Shown piece by piece: positions 1 to 8,462 of a stretch of DNA of 64,000 nucleotides. The DNA lies in contig NZ_JACJVP010000027.1 in assembly GCF_014212125.1 (NCBI RefSeq), positions 1 through 64,000 on the forward strand, in the 5' to 3' direction. This DNA comes from Cohnella nanjingensis (GTDB lineage: Bacteria > Bacillota > Bacilli > Paenibacillales > Paenibacillaceae). The first letter of the stretch is position 1. Every line of letters starts with the position of its first letter. Under the pieces are notes generated by a model, which worked only from the letters and a program-made list of their open reading frames with translations, ran no database searches and was not told where the DNA came from. The translations under genes and the position numbers were made by a program.

Positions 1-60
1 TGGTGGTTAGCGGACATTCTGACATTCTAAGCACCATTGTTCCGTCATCATAGATTTGTC

Positions 61-126
61 AGACCTCCGGACCTCCAGTCCTTCGGACCTCCAGACCTCC
101 AGACCTCCAGACCTCCAGACCTCCAA
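61..126. repeat. 8-bp tandem repeat (acctccag type)
   Basis: About eight slightly diverged copies of an acctccag unit run head to tail in gene-free DNA. The unit is not a multiple of three and no convincing gene covers it. Function unknown. Confidence 0.8.
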
Positions 127-138
127 CGCCGACCGAAC

Positions 139-319
139 AGTTGTAAATGTACAACTTTTTCCGCAGTATGACCTTCATATCGATCAATAAGTTGTAAACG
201 TACAACTAAATCGGCCATTTTTTGATTATTTTTCGATTTTCTACTGAATAAGTTGTACTTTTGCAAGTAAATGCCTCTTCTCCGCCAATGGGAGCCAAAT
301 AAGTTGTACGAATACAATT
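139..319. repeat. Array A of four AGTTGTA-N4-TACAACT elements
   Basis: Four 18-bp inverted repeats start at 139, 190, 250 and 302. The first two have perfect 7-bp arms (AGTTGTA/TACAACT) around 4 bp; the other two are degenerate in the right arm. They are about 51, 60 and 52 bp apart and are embedded in A+T-rich sequence, often as aataAGTTGTA. A second array of the same kind lies at 8640-8820. I see no gene in 1-481. They could be protein-binding sites or a small intergenic repeat family. Confidence 0.8.
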
Positions 320-481
320 TATTGGGAGCAGCCACCACCATCAAGCACCACCGGACAGCACAACCGGACAGGTCCCAGCCGATGAATTCCGGGTGACCTT
401 TGCCCCACCGAAGACGATTATTCCGTACGGTTATTAAGTATTTTAAGCCCGATTGCGGTAATGGCCAAAACCCATTTTCAT

Positions 482-523
482 AAAAAAGAAGGCTTGCTAC
501 TCGACCTTGTTGAACAAGCCTTC
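482..523 (-). terminator. Intrinsic terminator of the TetR gene
   Basis: A perfect 9-bp stem (GAAGGCTTG/CAAGCCTTC at 488-496 and 515-523) is followed on the minus strand by six T. The hairpin overlaps the last codons and the stop of the TetR gene. Confidence 0.8.
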
Positions 524-1075
524 GGAGATCATCATGAATGCGTCGCGTTCCAGTTCCTCTCTTGCATATCGGTCTTGATGGCTCAGATAGTATTGGCACA
601 TATGCTGCAGCGTGCCGATGATGCCGGCCGCGGCCAGATTCGCGTCAAAGTCGCGAAGGTAACGCTCCTCGCACTTCCCTTCCTCGAGAATGCCGGCCAG
701 AAACGCCAAATGCCGTTGCTTCAGCGTATTCAATTCGTCCAGGACGTCCTGTTCGATCCCGTTCGACAGCTCGTTAAACGCGATATGCGAGAAATGACGG
801 GCGTCCAGGAACAGATGCAGGTGATGGCGAACGGTCAGCAAGATCTTCTCCTTCAGTGGGATGGGGGCCGTGAGATCCGCTTGAATCCGAACCATGACCT
901 TCTCGAAGCCTTCCTTGACGATCGCTTTGAACAGTTGGGACTTCCCCGGAAAATTGTAGTAGAGCGTGCCCTTGGCGACTTGCGCGCGAAGCGCGATCTC
1001 ATCCATGCTTGCGCGGTGATAACCGTTTTCGGAAAAAACTTCCACGGCGGCTAACATGATTTTTCCTTTGCTCAA
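497..1075 (-). CDS. TetR/AcrR family transcriptional regulator
   Basis: A 192-aa one-component repressor. The N-terminal TetR helix-turn-helix is clear at about residues 20-45 (SMDEIALRAQVAKGTLYYNF), and the rest is the helical ligand-binding and dimerisation domain, with no recognised ligand. I chose the TTG start at 1075 because AAAGGAG lies 8 bases upstream; an upstream ATG at 1117 has no such site. A perfect 14-bp palindrome lies 43 bases upstream and is the likely autoregulatory operator. No efflux pump or other typical target is adjacent: the neighbour at 1258-2280 is an RNA methyltransferase on the same strand. The target genes are therefore unknown. Confidence 0.88.
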   Translation of the reverse strand: MSKGKIMLAAVEVFSENGYHRASMDEIALRAQVAKGTLYYNFPGKSQLFKAIVKEGFEKVMVRIQADLTAPIPLKEKILLTVRHHLHLFLDARHFSHIAFNELSNGIEQDVLDELNTLKQRHLAFLAGILEEGKCEERYLRDFDANLAAAGIIGTLQHMCQYYLSHQDRYAREELERDAFMMISEGLFNKVE

Positions 1076-1117
1076 TCGAACCACTCCTTTATCGTGGGAA
1101 GCTCTTCCATGCGTCAA

Positions 1118-1131
1118 ACTGACTGGTCAGT
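1118..1131. promoter_or_regulatory. Putative TetR operator
   Basis: ACTGAC-TG-GTCAGT is a perfect inverted repeat with 6-bp arms just upstream of the TetR gene. Its form and place fit TetR/AcrR autoregulation. Binding is inferred. Confidence 0.6.
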
Positions 1132-1257
1132 ACAACCCTAGCGTAGCACAACAAGGAAAATCGTTCAAGCAGACGGACAACGCGGCTGCCGAAGATACCC
1201 GATCGCCCTGGTGCCGCCCGTCCGGCAAGCCGGACGGACGTCCCCTTGGAAACGCGA

Positions 1258-2280
1258 TTAGCGCTTCGCGAGCAAATAAATCGCCGGATGGAGCCCCTTC
1301 AAGCTCAGCGTCGCTGCCTTCGTTACGCGCAGCTGCGTTCGCGCGGCTGCTTCTTGCAAGGCGTCGTCCGCATCCGTCAGCACGATCGCCTGCCCGCCTG
1401 GCGTCAGCACTCGCCTCATCTCCGACATCATCCCGCCGTACAGTTCCGCCAGCGGCATGTCTGCCGCGATCTGCCGACCGAAGGGCAGGTTGGCCGTCAT
1501 CTTGTCGGCCGAACCGGCATCCACGGGCAACTGCCGGGCGTCCCATCGGCGGATGCGAACGTCATCCCGGATGCCGACGTTCGAGATCGCTGCCGCTACG
1601 GCCTCCTCGGAGCGGTCTCCGCCCGCCAGATGGGCGAACGGATAGGCCAGCCGTTCGGAGAGCAGGGTGCCGGAGCCGCAGCAGGGATCGATCAGGCGGT
1701 CCGAAGGCTTGGGCTGCGACAGCCATACGAGCGCATGCGCGACGGTAGGCCGCAAGGCCGCGCGCGTGAACGTACGCTGCAGTCCGCGATAGCGATAAGC
1801 CGCATCGGTCAGCCGCAGGGCGAAAGCCGCTTGGTCGCGAACGATATCCAGCCGGTATTCCACCGCATGCGACTCGGCATCCCGACGCAGGTGCCGTCCA
1901 TAGCGGCGCGAGATTCCCCGCGCGGCCGCATCCGCCGCATCGAATCGGGAGTACGTATGCTTCCCGACGCGGCTGGCATGTACCTGATAGCCGATCGTTT
2001 CCCCCCGCTCCCCCCGCCCTATCGGCAGATCGATCTTGGAGATGTCCCGCGCCAGAAGGTCCAAGTCCGCCTTGTGCGGACCGACGGGGAATCGGTGAAG
2101 CAAGCGATAGAGATTGTCTGCCGTACGCAGCATCGGGAACATCTCCGGGGACTGCGCGTCCGCGAAATAGACTTTCCCCCGTTCGGAACCTTGTAGCTTC
2201 GCGTCCGCCATCTTGCATCGGATCTCCTGCATGAGGATGTCCTCCAAACCCGGCAATACGGTTGCAAAATAAAGCGCCAT
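1258..2280 (-). CDS. THUMP-domain RNA (guanine-N2)-methyltransferase-like protein
   Basis: A 340-aa class I SAM-dependent methyltransferase of the Trm14/TrmN/RlmL group, cytoplasmic, expected to methylate guanine N2 in tRNA or rRNA. The N-terminal half is a THUMP-like RNA-binding region. The C-terminal half has the SAM motif I DPCCGSG (198-204) and the NLPFG motif (264-268), the variant of N-P-P-Y used by Trm14/TRMT11 proteins. AAGGAG precedes the ATG. The gene is monocistronic: a strong terminator lies upstream at 2420-2455. The exact RNA target cannot be read from sequence. Family assignment is secure, substrate is not. Confidence 0.88.
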   Translation of the reverse strand: MALYFATVLPGLEDILMQEIRCKMADAKLQGSERGKVYFADAQSPEMFPMLRTADNLYRLLHRFPVGPHKADLDLLARDISKIDLPIGRGERGETIGYQVHASRVGKHTYSRFDAADAAARGISRRYGRHLRRDAESHAVEYRLDIVRDQAAFALRLTDAAYRYRGLQRTFTRAALRPTVAHALVWLSQPKPSDRLIDPCCGSGTLLSERLAYPFAHLAGGDRSEEAVAAAISNVGIRDDVRIRRWDARQLPVDAGSADKMTANLPFGRQIAADMPLAELYGGMMSEMRRVLTPGGQAIVLTDADDALQEAAARTQLRVTKAATLSLKGLHPAIYLLAKR

Positions 2281-2805
2281 GTTCAGGCCACTCCTTCGTA
2301 AGGGATGAAGGCGGCCCGGGAACGACGGCTTCGCCGTCCTCGAAAGAGGGCGAAACGTCGGTATCTACGGTCGGTCGGCATGGATGCAAGCTTGCATGCG
2401 CCTCCCTCCTGACGAATACAAAAAAGACGCGAGTGAACAAACGTTCACTCGCGTCTCCCGGGCACACCGAAGAGGGCGCCCCTAACGGGCATCCTCGGAA
2501 AAGAGCGTGATTGAAACTTCCGTTCTTCCTGGCATAGCGCTCTAAGAGAGAACAACAAACCAAGCCCCGGTCCTCTCGTTCCGGGCTTCTCTCCAGCGCT
2601 CGCGTTATTCAGTTGAAGATCAACCGATAACGACTGCCAAGAATACGGTCATCATCATCACGCGCGATTCCCTCCATCTCTACGAATGTTTCAAGTATAG
2701 CTGAATCAAGCGGAATTGGGAACCGAACTGTCAATACGATCGCGTACCGTCATATATCGCCAGCAAGACGCGGATCGCGGCCGACGCGCTGATCGTATCG
2801 GACGG
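2281..2805. other. Gene-free interval with terminators
   Basis: This 525-base stretch separates the methyltransferase from msrAB. It holds the strong hairpin at 2420-2455 and a weaker one, AAGCCCCGG...CCGGGCTT at 2562-2588, without a good T tract. Open frames here look like shadows. I see no gene. Confidence 0.6.
2420..2455 (-). terminator. Strong intrinsic terminator
   Basis: A perfect 13-bp stem (GACGCGAGTGAAC at 2426-2438, GTTCACTCGCGTC at 2443-2455) with a 4-base loop is followed on the minus strand by six T. It should end msrAB transcription before the methyltransferase. Confidence 0.85.
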
Positions 2806-3867
2806 TCACTTTGGTGTGGGTACAGATGCGGGATTCGTTCCCGGCTTTGGTTCGGATTCGGTTGCAGATGCCTGTCCCGGTTCGGGCGCGGTCTCGTCCG
2901 CCGCGAGCAAGGCTGCGACATACCTGCCGTAGCCTTCCAGCTCCATCTGATCGAGCGGCACGAACCTTAACGAAGCCGAGTTCACGACATAATGGAGCTT
3001 GACCGGTTCCGGCCCGTCGTATCTCAAGTAGCCCAGGCGGCTGCCGGACAGCCGGCTGCGAATGGCGGTCCGGGGCCGTCCGGAGCCGAGTTCGGCCGTC
3101 CTGCGGATCAGCCCCTCCTCCAGCGGCTTGGCGAAGCTGGGCCAGCCGGTTCCCGAATCGAATTTGTCTGCGGAGCTGAAGAGCGGATCCCCGTTGACCG
3201 CATCGACGTATACGCCCGGCCGGAAATGATCCCAATAGGCGTTGTCGTACGCAGGCTCCGTCTCGCCGAGTTGGGTGACCGCGTATTGCGTCTCCGTCAA
3301 TTGCCGCCGCAGCCGACGCTCGTCCTCCTTCGAATGCCAGCTCCGCTGCGCGAAATCCGCTCTGCCGGAGCCTTCGAGATAGCGCTGGTAGTCGAACGGG
3401 TTGGACTTATAGTAATGCTGATGGACGTCTTCGGCCGGGTAGAATGGCCCCGCCGGTATGATCTCCGTCGCGATCGTGCCTTTGAAGCGGCCGCTGGCCT
3501 GCAGCGCTCGCTTCGAAGCTTCGGCGGCGCGGCGCTGGTCCTCGTCATGGAAGAAGATCGCCGTCCGGTACGAGGCGCCGCGATCCTGGAACTGCCCGCT
3601 GGCATCGGTCGGATCAATCTGCATCCAGAAGATCTCAAGCAGACGCCCGTATGGAAAAACGGCGGGGTCGAAGGCGATCTGGACCGCTTCGGCGTGTCCG
3701 GTCGTCTCTGCGCCGACTTCCTCGTAGGTCGGATCCTCCTTATGCCCGCCCGTATAGCCCGACGTTACCGAGACGATGCCGGGCAGTTCGTCGAACGGAT
3801 TCACCATGCACCAGAAGCAGCCTCCCGCGAACGTGGCCAGTTGGATGTTCGGATCGATCTTCTTCAT
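2806..3867 (-). CDS. msrA: MsrA-MsrB fusion with a degenerate MsrB domain
   Basis: A 353-aa methionine sulfoxide reductase fusion. Residues 1-180 are MsrA, which reduces the S-epimer of methionine sulfoxide. They include the active-site motif GCFWC (16-20), a form also found in B. subtilis MsrA. Residues 185-320 align with MsrB (R-epimer), but the key residues are gone. The catalytic RYC(I)N is HYVVN, so the nucleophilic Cys is Val294, read as gtc in the DNA. The SHLGH histidines are Arg277 and Tyr280. The MsrB part is thus probably inactive and may be structural. A low-complexity Pro/Glu/Thr tail ends the protein. The ATG at 3867 is chosen for the GAGGAGG 8 bases upstream. Confidence 0.9.
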   Translation of the reverse strand: MKKIDPNIQLATFAGGCFWCMVNPFDELPGIVSVTSGYTGGHKEDPTYEEVGAETTGHAEAVQIAFDPAVFPYGRLLEIFWMQIDPTDASGQFQDRGASYRTAIFFHDEDQRRAAEASKRALQASGRFKGTIATEIIPAGPFYPAEDVHQHYYKSNPFDYQRYLEGSGRADFAQRSWHSKEDERRLRRQLTETQYAVTQLGETEPAYDNAYWDHFRPGVYVDAVNGDPLFSSADKFDSGTGWPSFAKPLEEGLIRRTAELGSGRPRTAIRSRLSGSRLGYLRYDGPEPVKLHYVVNSASLRFVPLDQMELEGYGRYVAALLAADETAPEPGQASATESEPKPGTNPASVPTPK

Positions 3868-3882
3868 GACGGCAGCCTCCTC

Positions 3883-3930
3883 GCAACGTTCGGTCCTTGC
3901 AACGTTCGGTCCTTGCAACGTTCGGACCTC
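3883..3930. repeat. 16-bp unit repeated three times upstream of msrAB
   Basis: GCAACGTTCGGTCCTT occurs twice exactly (3883-3898, 3899-3914) and a third time with changes at its end (3915-3930). Each unit carries the palindrome AACGTT. It begins 16 bases upstream of the msrAB start, so it would lie in the leader or promoter. Confidence 0.8.
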
Positions 3931-3975
3931 GAAACCTATGATTCGATCCTCTGTCTACGCTAACGTACCCTGAAT

Positions 3976-4023
3976 AGGCGTGAAGGTCAACCAAAGTCTT
4001 CGGTTGTCCTCCACGCCTTTTTC
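3976..4023 (+). terminator. Plus-strand terminator-like hairpin without an upstream gene
   Basis: Arms AGGCGTGAAGG (3976-3986) and CCTCCACGCCT (4008-4018), one mismatch, enclose a second stem CAACC/GGTTG and are followed by TTTTT. This is a good plus-strand terminator, yet no plus-strand gene precedes it; msrAB is divergent. It may end a small RNA starting in the msrAB upstream region. Confidence 0.65.
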
Positions 4024-4153
4024 ATTTCCAAATACTGTATCGTATGTGGTTATTTTCGAATATGCGTCTACATATCTTTATAGTAAGGACAAATGTCCTT
4101 CGGCAGCAAGGATAAGGGCGGTCGGCGATCCTTCCGGAAGGGAGGCGAGACGG

Positions 4154-4261
4154 GTGTCGATTAGAGACGCGCTGACATTAATGATCGGCTTCGGGACGTT
4201 TATCATTGCGCTGTTGGCCCTTGTCGTCAGTATCGTAAACGCCTTGAGCAAAAAGAAATAA
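4154..4261 (+). CDS. Small holin-like toxin-type membrane peptide
   Basis: A 35-residue peptide with one transmembrane segment (about residues 9-30, LMIGFGTFIIALLALVVSIV) and a lysine-rich end (SKKK). This layout, and the start SIRDALTLM-GFGTFIIALL, match the putative holin-like toxin (Hol-Tox) group, short hydrophobic peptides thought to be toxins of type I toxin-antitoxin systems like TxpA or BsrG. The GTG start has AAGGGAGG 8 bases upstream. A longer in-frame reading from 3980 is rejected because it has no start signal. The antitoxin would be an antisense RNA, which cannot be seen directly; inverted repeats lie on both sides. A possible -10 (TATAGT) lies near 4079. Confidence 0.72.
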   Translation: MSIRDALTLMIGFGTFIIALLALVVSIVNALSKKK

Positions 4262-4561
4262 GACCGCCCCTGCCCAGGAATCGGTCTCGCGAGGAAATCC
4301 CAAGCTGACGCCGCCGCCGTTCTCGGCTGTTGGGTAAAGGGCCGGCTGCAACCGACCCTTTACCATAACTATTGGCCTCTCTCCATTTATATGCGTTCAT
4401 TTCGCCGACGTCTCCGCGTACCTCCCGCCGAAACATCCGACCGAACCGCCGCGGCAAAAGTCTAGCTCTCGTACCGCAAGCGCTGCGCCACCTGTCCGTT
4501 ACCGCACCGCAAGCGCCGCACAGCGTCGCTCTTGCCCCGCTCAGGAGCAGCCGAATTCTGC
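4262..4561. other. Gene-free interval after the toxin-like peptide
   Basis: It contains AGACCG...CGGTCT directly after the peptide stop and a perfect 9-bp inverted repeat at 4333-4364. Such structures are common in toxin/antisense RNA loci. No coding region is supported. Confidence 0.5.
4333..4364. terminator. Hairpin downstream of the toxin-like peptide
   Basis: GGTAAAGGG (4333-4341) pairs perfectly with CCCTTTACC (4356-4364) around 14 bases. There is no T tract on either strand, so it may be a terminator, an RNA-stabilising fold or part of the antisense overlap. Confidence 0.45.
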
Positions 4562-4948
4562 TTAGCAGCTAATCATCCATAAGACGCCGAATCGATCTTC
4601 CAGTTCCCCGTACATGCCGCCCCAGAACGCAGGCTCGAGCGGAGCCATCACCCTGCCGCCTGCCGCCAGGTTATCGAACGCTCGCCGGCCTTCGGCTCCG
4701 GATTTGAACTCCAGGTTCAGGCTGATGCCATTGCCGCGCGTCAGCGGCCCCGTCGCATCGGCCATGAAGAGGGTTACCCCTCCGGCAGTCAGACACATAT
4801 GCATGACTTTATCTTTGTTGTCTTCATGAGGCGCCGGAGCTTGTCCATAAGTCATGACCGATTGGATCTCCCCGCCAAGCGCTTCGATATAGAACGCCGC
4901 TTGCGCTCTGGCATCCTCCGAAAATAAAAAAGGTTTAAGCGTGGCCAT
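4562..4948 (-). CDS. VOC superfamily (PhnB/YjdN-like) protein
   Basis: A 128-aa protein of the vicinal oxygen chelate (glyoxalase-like) superfamily, PhnB/YjdN-type. The recognisable features are the N-terminal PFLFSEDARAQAAFYIEALGG, the central LTAGGVTLFMAD strand pair and the C-terminal FWGGMYGELEDRFGVLWMI. Members dimerise into a metal-binding pocket, but many of this subgroup have no known reaction, and I do not assign one. GGAAGGA precedes the ATG. It stands alone between the toxin-like peptide and a repeat tract. Confidence 0.82.
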   Translation of the reverse strand: MATLKPFLFSEDARAQAAFYIEALGGEIQSVMTYGQAPAPHEDNKDKVMHMCLTAGGVTLFMADATGPLTRGNGISLNLEFKSGAEGRRAFDNLAAGGRVMAPLEPAFWGGMYGELEDRFGVLWMISC

Positions 4949-5136
4949 TCTCCATCATCCTTCCATCCGGTTATCGGGCTTGTACGAAACTATTAAAGTA
5001 TTTCTGAAGGAGAAGGGTTTCTTACGAATTGCTGCGTTTGCGTTCGCCGTGGCCTCTCCTGCCGAAAAAAAAGCCGCGTATGTGAAAAAGTGATCTATGC
5101 GAATAGACTGCAATGCGAATCGACTGTCTATGTGAA

Positions 5137-5272
5137 TAGACTGCCACTGCGAACAGGCTGCCACTGCGAATAGACTGCCACTGCGAATAGTCTGCCACTG
5201 CGAATAGTCTGCCACTGCGAATAGTCTGCCACTGCGAATAGTCTGCCACTGCGAATAGTCTGCCACTGCGAA
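5137..5272. repeat. 17-bp tandem repeat, eight copies
   Basis: Eight contiguous copies of tagtctgccactgcgaa, with changes in the first three, lie between the VOC gene and the GH127 terminator. Degenerate further copies extend left to about 5097. The period is not a multiple of three, so open frames across it are accidental. Confidence 0.9.
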
Positions 5273-5300
5273 AAGGCCGTCAGCATACGCTGACGACCTT
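5271..5300 (-). terminator. Terminator of the GH127 gene
   Basis: GGCCGTCAGC/GCTGACGACC (9 of 10 paired, 4-base loop) lies 28 bases after the GH127 stop and is followed on the minus strand by TTTT. It abuts the 17-bp repeat tract. Confidence 0.6.
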
Positions 5301-5327
5301 GCTGTTCCTACGCCGCTGTTCGATCGC

Positions 5328-7190
5328 CTACCCCCTGCGAATCGATGGGAACTCGCCGATGCGAAGCTTCGCACTGCCATATGGGACGAGCGTAAGCTCC
5401 CGCTCTTCCTGCCCTTCCGTTATCGGATTCAACGGCGGCGCATCGGCATTGTTCCCTTCCATCCGCCAGTTGCGCACCAGCATCCCCCGCGTCCTCAGCT
5501 TCACCGGAGTCTGCTCCGCCAGGAACGGCTGCGCGGGGACCTCGACGGTCTCGGCTTCGAACCCCGCACCTTCGACGAGCCCGTATCGCCAGGACGTCGT
5601 CGGATATACCTCCCAGTCGCTGAATCGTTCGCGTTTCTGATGGAGCAGCCAATTCTCGCCGATCGGCAGCGCATAGACGAGCGGTCCGCGCTCGACGCTG
5701 ACCGCGTACATGTTCCGAGTCGTCGTGACGGTCGCCATCGGCAACCGCAGCTCGATGCGGTCGCCGTCTTGCCATTCCCGCTCGACGCGGACGAAGCCCT
5801 TCGCCGGCTGTAGCGCCGCCAGCTCGGTTCCGTTCAGGATGAGCTTGGGCAAGGCGCACCAGGACGGAATCCGCAGATGCAGCGCGAACCGCTCGGGCTG
5901 CGCCAGCGCAAGGCCGATCGTCACGGACTCCCGGAACGGATAATCGCCGCCCACCGTCAGCGTCGCTTCGCTGCCCGAGCCGACCGAAGCCTTGACCGTG
6001 CACGGCGCGTACGTAGCCGCCGCCAGTCCGCCGCTGCGATCGGACATCCAAGCATGGGAGACGAGCTTCGGCCAGCCTTGGTGCATATTCGCGGTGCAGC
6101 ATCCGAAGTGCGGCTCCAGGCCGAAGAGGTTCGCATCGTCCCCGTTGCTCCAGTCCCGCTTGGCGACGTTGCATACGACTTGGTTCACCTGCTGGTCGTA
6201 CTGATGGGCCGTCCAATCGGCCGAGACGGCCGCGGGAAGGGCGTTGAACGCAACTTTCTCCAGGATATCCCCGTAATGCCCGTCCCCGAAGATTCGGATC
6301 AATTGCTCCATCGTGAACATATATTCGACGACGGCGCACAGCTCGACGCCCTGGGAAGGATGCGTGCCGGACAGCCACTCGTCCCCGGAGAACATGCCGT
6401 GCGCTTGGCCGTGATAGGTCATCAAGCTCTCGATGCCCTTCCGGACGGCGGCCTCTTCCCGTTCGCCACCCTCCAGCTCGAAGCGCAAGGCTGGCGTCTT
6501 GACGCCCATCGCGACGTTCACGACGTGGGTGCGATGATCCCAATGCTCGACCTTCCGCCAGAAAGGGAAATTCTCGAGAATGCTCGTCCAGTCCGTCGTC
6601 TGCCGCGACACAATGCCGGAGAGCTCGAGCAGAAACGGCTCGCCGGTCCGGCGGTACGTCCAATGCAGGGCCAGCATCAGTTCCGCGCCGCGGGGCACCG
6701 CCCATTCCCGCAGCGGACATGCGTCGATATGTCTGGCGACATACCGGAAGAACTTCGCGAGGAACGGCACGACCCGCTCGTCTCCCTTCGCTTCCTCGTA
6801 TTGGATCATGACCTTCAGCATGATCATGTAGTGCCACCAATCCTGCTCCGTCACCTCCGCGTTCGCCGTCTCGATCCGGTCCGGCCCGAAGGAGCCGTCT
6901 TCGCGCTGACTCGCGAGCGACCACTCGATCCAGCGTTTCGCCTTGGCGATCAGGCGCTCGTCCTCCAACAGATAGGCGAGCGGCACCAAGCCGTCCAGGT
7001 AGTACGGGCCTCGCTCCCAGCTCTCGCCGGCGCCGCCGATCCAGCCGTTGTCCGGTCCAACGTCCTTCCAATGCTCCTCCAGGTGGCCGGTGAGGCCGTC
7101 CGCCTGCAATTGGAGTTGTTCCTTGAGCCAGCCGCGCGGCTTGATGCGGCCGAGCGGCAGCGCTTCGAATGCCGTGGGATACAGCGTCAT
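5328..7190 (-). CDS. GH127-family (DUF1680) beta-L-arabinofuranosidase-like enzyme
   Basis: A 620-aa enzyme of the GH127/DUF1680 family, an (alpha/alpha)6 barrel followed by beta domains. Characterised GH127 members remove terminal beta-L-arabinofuranose using a zinc-bound cysteine nucleophile. The metal and catalytic signature is intact: E283-L-C285 and the F-G-C-C motif with Cys364/Cys365, followed by TANMHQGWPKL. No signal peptide is seen, so it should act in the cytoplasm on imported oligosaccharides. The ATG at 7190 follows AAGGAAAGG; upstream in-frame codons would run into the divergent promoter. It is divergent from an AraC regulator at 7411, the probable controller. The related family GH146 is possible. 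Confidence 0.88.
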   Translation of the reverse strand: MTLYPTAFEALPLGRIKPRGWLKEQLQLQADGLTGHLEEHWKDVGPDNGWIGGAGESWERGPYYLDGLVPLAYLLEDERLIAKAKRWIEWSLASQREDGSFGPDRIETANAEVTEQDWWHYMIMLKVMIQYEEAKGDERVVPFLAKFFRYVARHIDACPLREWAVPRGAELMLALHWTYRRTGEPFLLELSGIVSRQTTDWTSILENFPFWRKVEHWDHRTHVVNVAMGVKTPALRFELEGGEREEAAVRKGIESLMTYHGQAHGMFSGDEWLSGTHPSQGVELCAVVEYMFTMEQLIRIFGDGHYGDILEKVAFNALPAAVSADWTAHQYDQQVNQVVCNVAKRDWSNGDDANLFGLEPHFGCCTANMHQGWPKLVSHAWMSDRSGGLAAATYAPCTVKASVGSGSEATLTVGGDYPFRESVTIGLALAQPERFALHLRIPSWCALPKLILNGTELAALQPAKGFVRVEREWQDGDRIELRLPMATVTTTRNMYAVSVERGPLVYALPIGENWLLHQKRERFSDWEVYPTTSWRYGLVEGAGFEAETVEVPAQPFLAEQTPVKLRTRGMLVRNWRMEGNNADAPPLNPITEGQEERELTLVPYGSAKLRIGEFPSIRRG

Positions 7191-7410
7191 CGCGTGAACA
7201 TCCTTTCCTTGTCGGGTTCCATTTGCAACGCGAATATACCATACGGCGGCTTCCGGATTGAATATCGGATTACGACTCTTCACTATCCGATCTGAACTTT
7301 TAGTAGACGGGAGAATAGCTTTATACCGCGCATGCCATCTCTCATTTTGCCTTAACCGACACTTCCATTTACAATGAAAGAAACTTCGCGCCCGATAGGA
7401 GAAGACCGGC

Positions 7411-8289
7411 ATGACGGACATTCGCTTCATCTCGCCCCCCATTCCCCATTACATCTTGAGCGGAGAAGACACCTACCCGGCGGGCGGCATGCACGCCTCG
7501 CGGAAGGATATCGGCGTCTTCGATCTGCTGATCGTCGACAAAGGCTGCTTGTACATGGCCGAAGAAGACGCTGCATTCGAGGCGACGCCCGGCACTTACC
7601 TGCTGCTGAGACCCGACCGGTCCCATCGCTCGTACAGATCGTGTACCGAGGAGACGCATTTTTACTGGGTGCATCTGCAGACGCTCGGCCGCTGGCACGA
7701 GATGTCCGGCACGCAGATCAGCGTCAATCCGATCGACGACAATCCGTATGTCCAGATCAATCAGTTCGCCTACCAGCTGCCCCGCTTCGGCCCGCTGCGC
7801 CAGCCTGCCACGGTCTACGCACTGCTCGCGTCCCTGAATCAGTTGAGCCGCCAGCCTTATGCCGTGGACCGCTTAAAGCAGCAGACGCTATTCCAGGAAC
7901 TGCTGATTCAATTGCTGCAGGAGACCGTCCAACCGGCGGCCCGGCATCCGCAGTTCGCGATCGCCGAACAGGCGGCCGCCTTCCTGCGCACGCACTATCG
8001 GCGGCCGCTCTCGTACGCCGAACTGTCGGAAGCGGTGCATTTCCACCCGAACTATATCGCCCGCTGCATGAAGGCCGTCTTCGGCTGCACGCCCCTCGAA
8101 TACTTGACCCGGTACCGGATCGAGCAGGCCAAAGGGCAGCTGGTCCGCACGGACGAACCCGTCGGCCGGATCGCCGAAGACGTCGGCTTCGGCTCCTTTC
8201 CGTTTTTCGTGCGTTGCTTCGCCAAGCATACCGGCTGCCGGCCGCGCGAATACCGGATGCGCTATCGGGAAGAAGCCGCGCCTAAGTGA
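7411..8289 (+). CDS. AraC family transcriptional regulator
   Basis: A 292-aa AraC/XylS protein. Residues 1-170 form a cupin-like sugar-sensing domain (EATPGTYLLLRPDRSHRSY). Residues about 185-285 hold the two helix-turn-helix motifs, ending in the family signature IAEDVGFGSFPFFVRCFAKHTGCRPREYR. TAGGAG precedes the ATG. It faces away from the GH127 gene across 220 bp, and such pairs usually mean that the regulator activates the hydrolase when the sugar is present. The inducer is likely an arabinose-containing sugar, by context only. Confidence 0.9.
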   Translation: MTDIRFISPPIPHYILSGEDTYPAGGMHASRKDIGVFDLLIVDKGCLYMAEEDAAFEATPGTYLLLRPDRSHRSYRSCTEETHFYWVHLQTLGRWHEMSGTQISVNPIDDNPYVQINQFAYQLPRFGPLRQPATVYALLASLNQLSRQPYAVDRLKQQTLFQELLIQLLQETVQPAARHPQFAIAEQAAAFLRTHYRRPLSYAELSEAVHFHPNYIARCMKAVFGCTPLEYLTRYRIEQAKGQLVRTDEPVGRIAEDVGFGSFPFFVRCFAKHTGCRPREYRMRYREEAAPK

Positions 8290-8462
8290 GGGAGGCGCCG
8301 CAGATCTATTTCACGCCTTCGGCAGCGTTGAAGTGCCTCCTTCCTTTTCGTTGCGCGAGGGTCGATTTGGAGTCGTGATATCGTTCGCGCCTCGGTGCGG
8401 TAGTATCGCAAATGACGTTAGTGCGAAGGTGTTGGTGCGATCCGATTGGCGCAATGGCGGGA

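Noticed and set aside
461..1054. A 197-codon plus-strand frame
   Set aside because: It is antisense to the TetR gene, whose helix-turn-helix is certain.
5022..5380. Minus-strand open frames with repeated QWQTIRSG peptides
   Set aside because: They only translate the 17-bp DNA repeat, and the same repeat is open in more than one frame.
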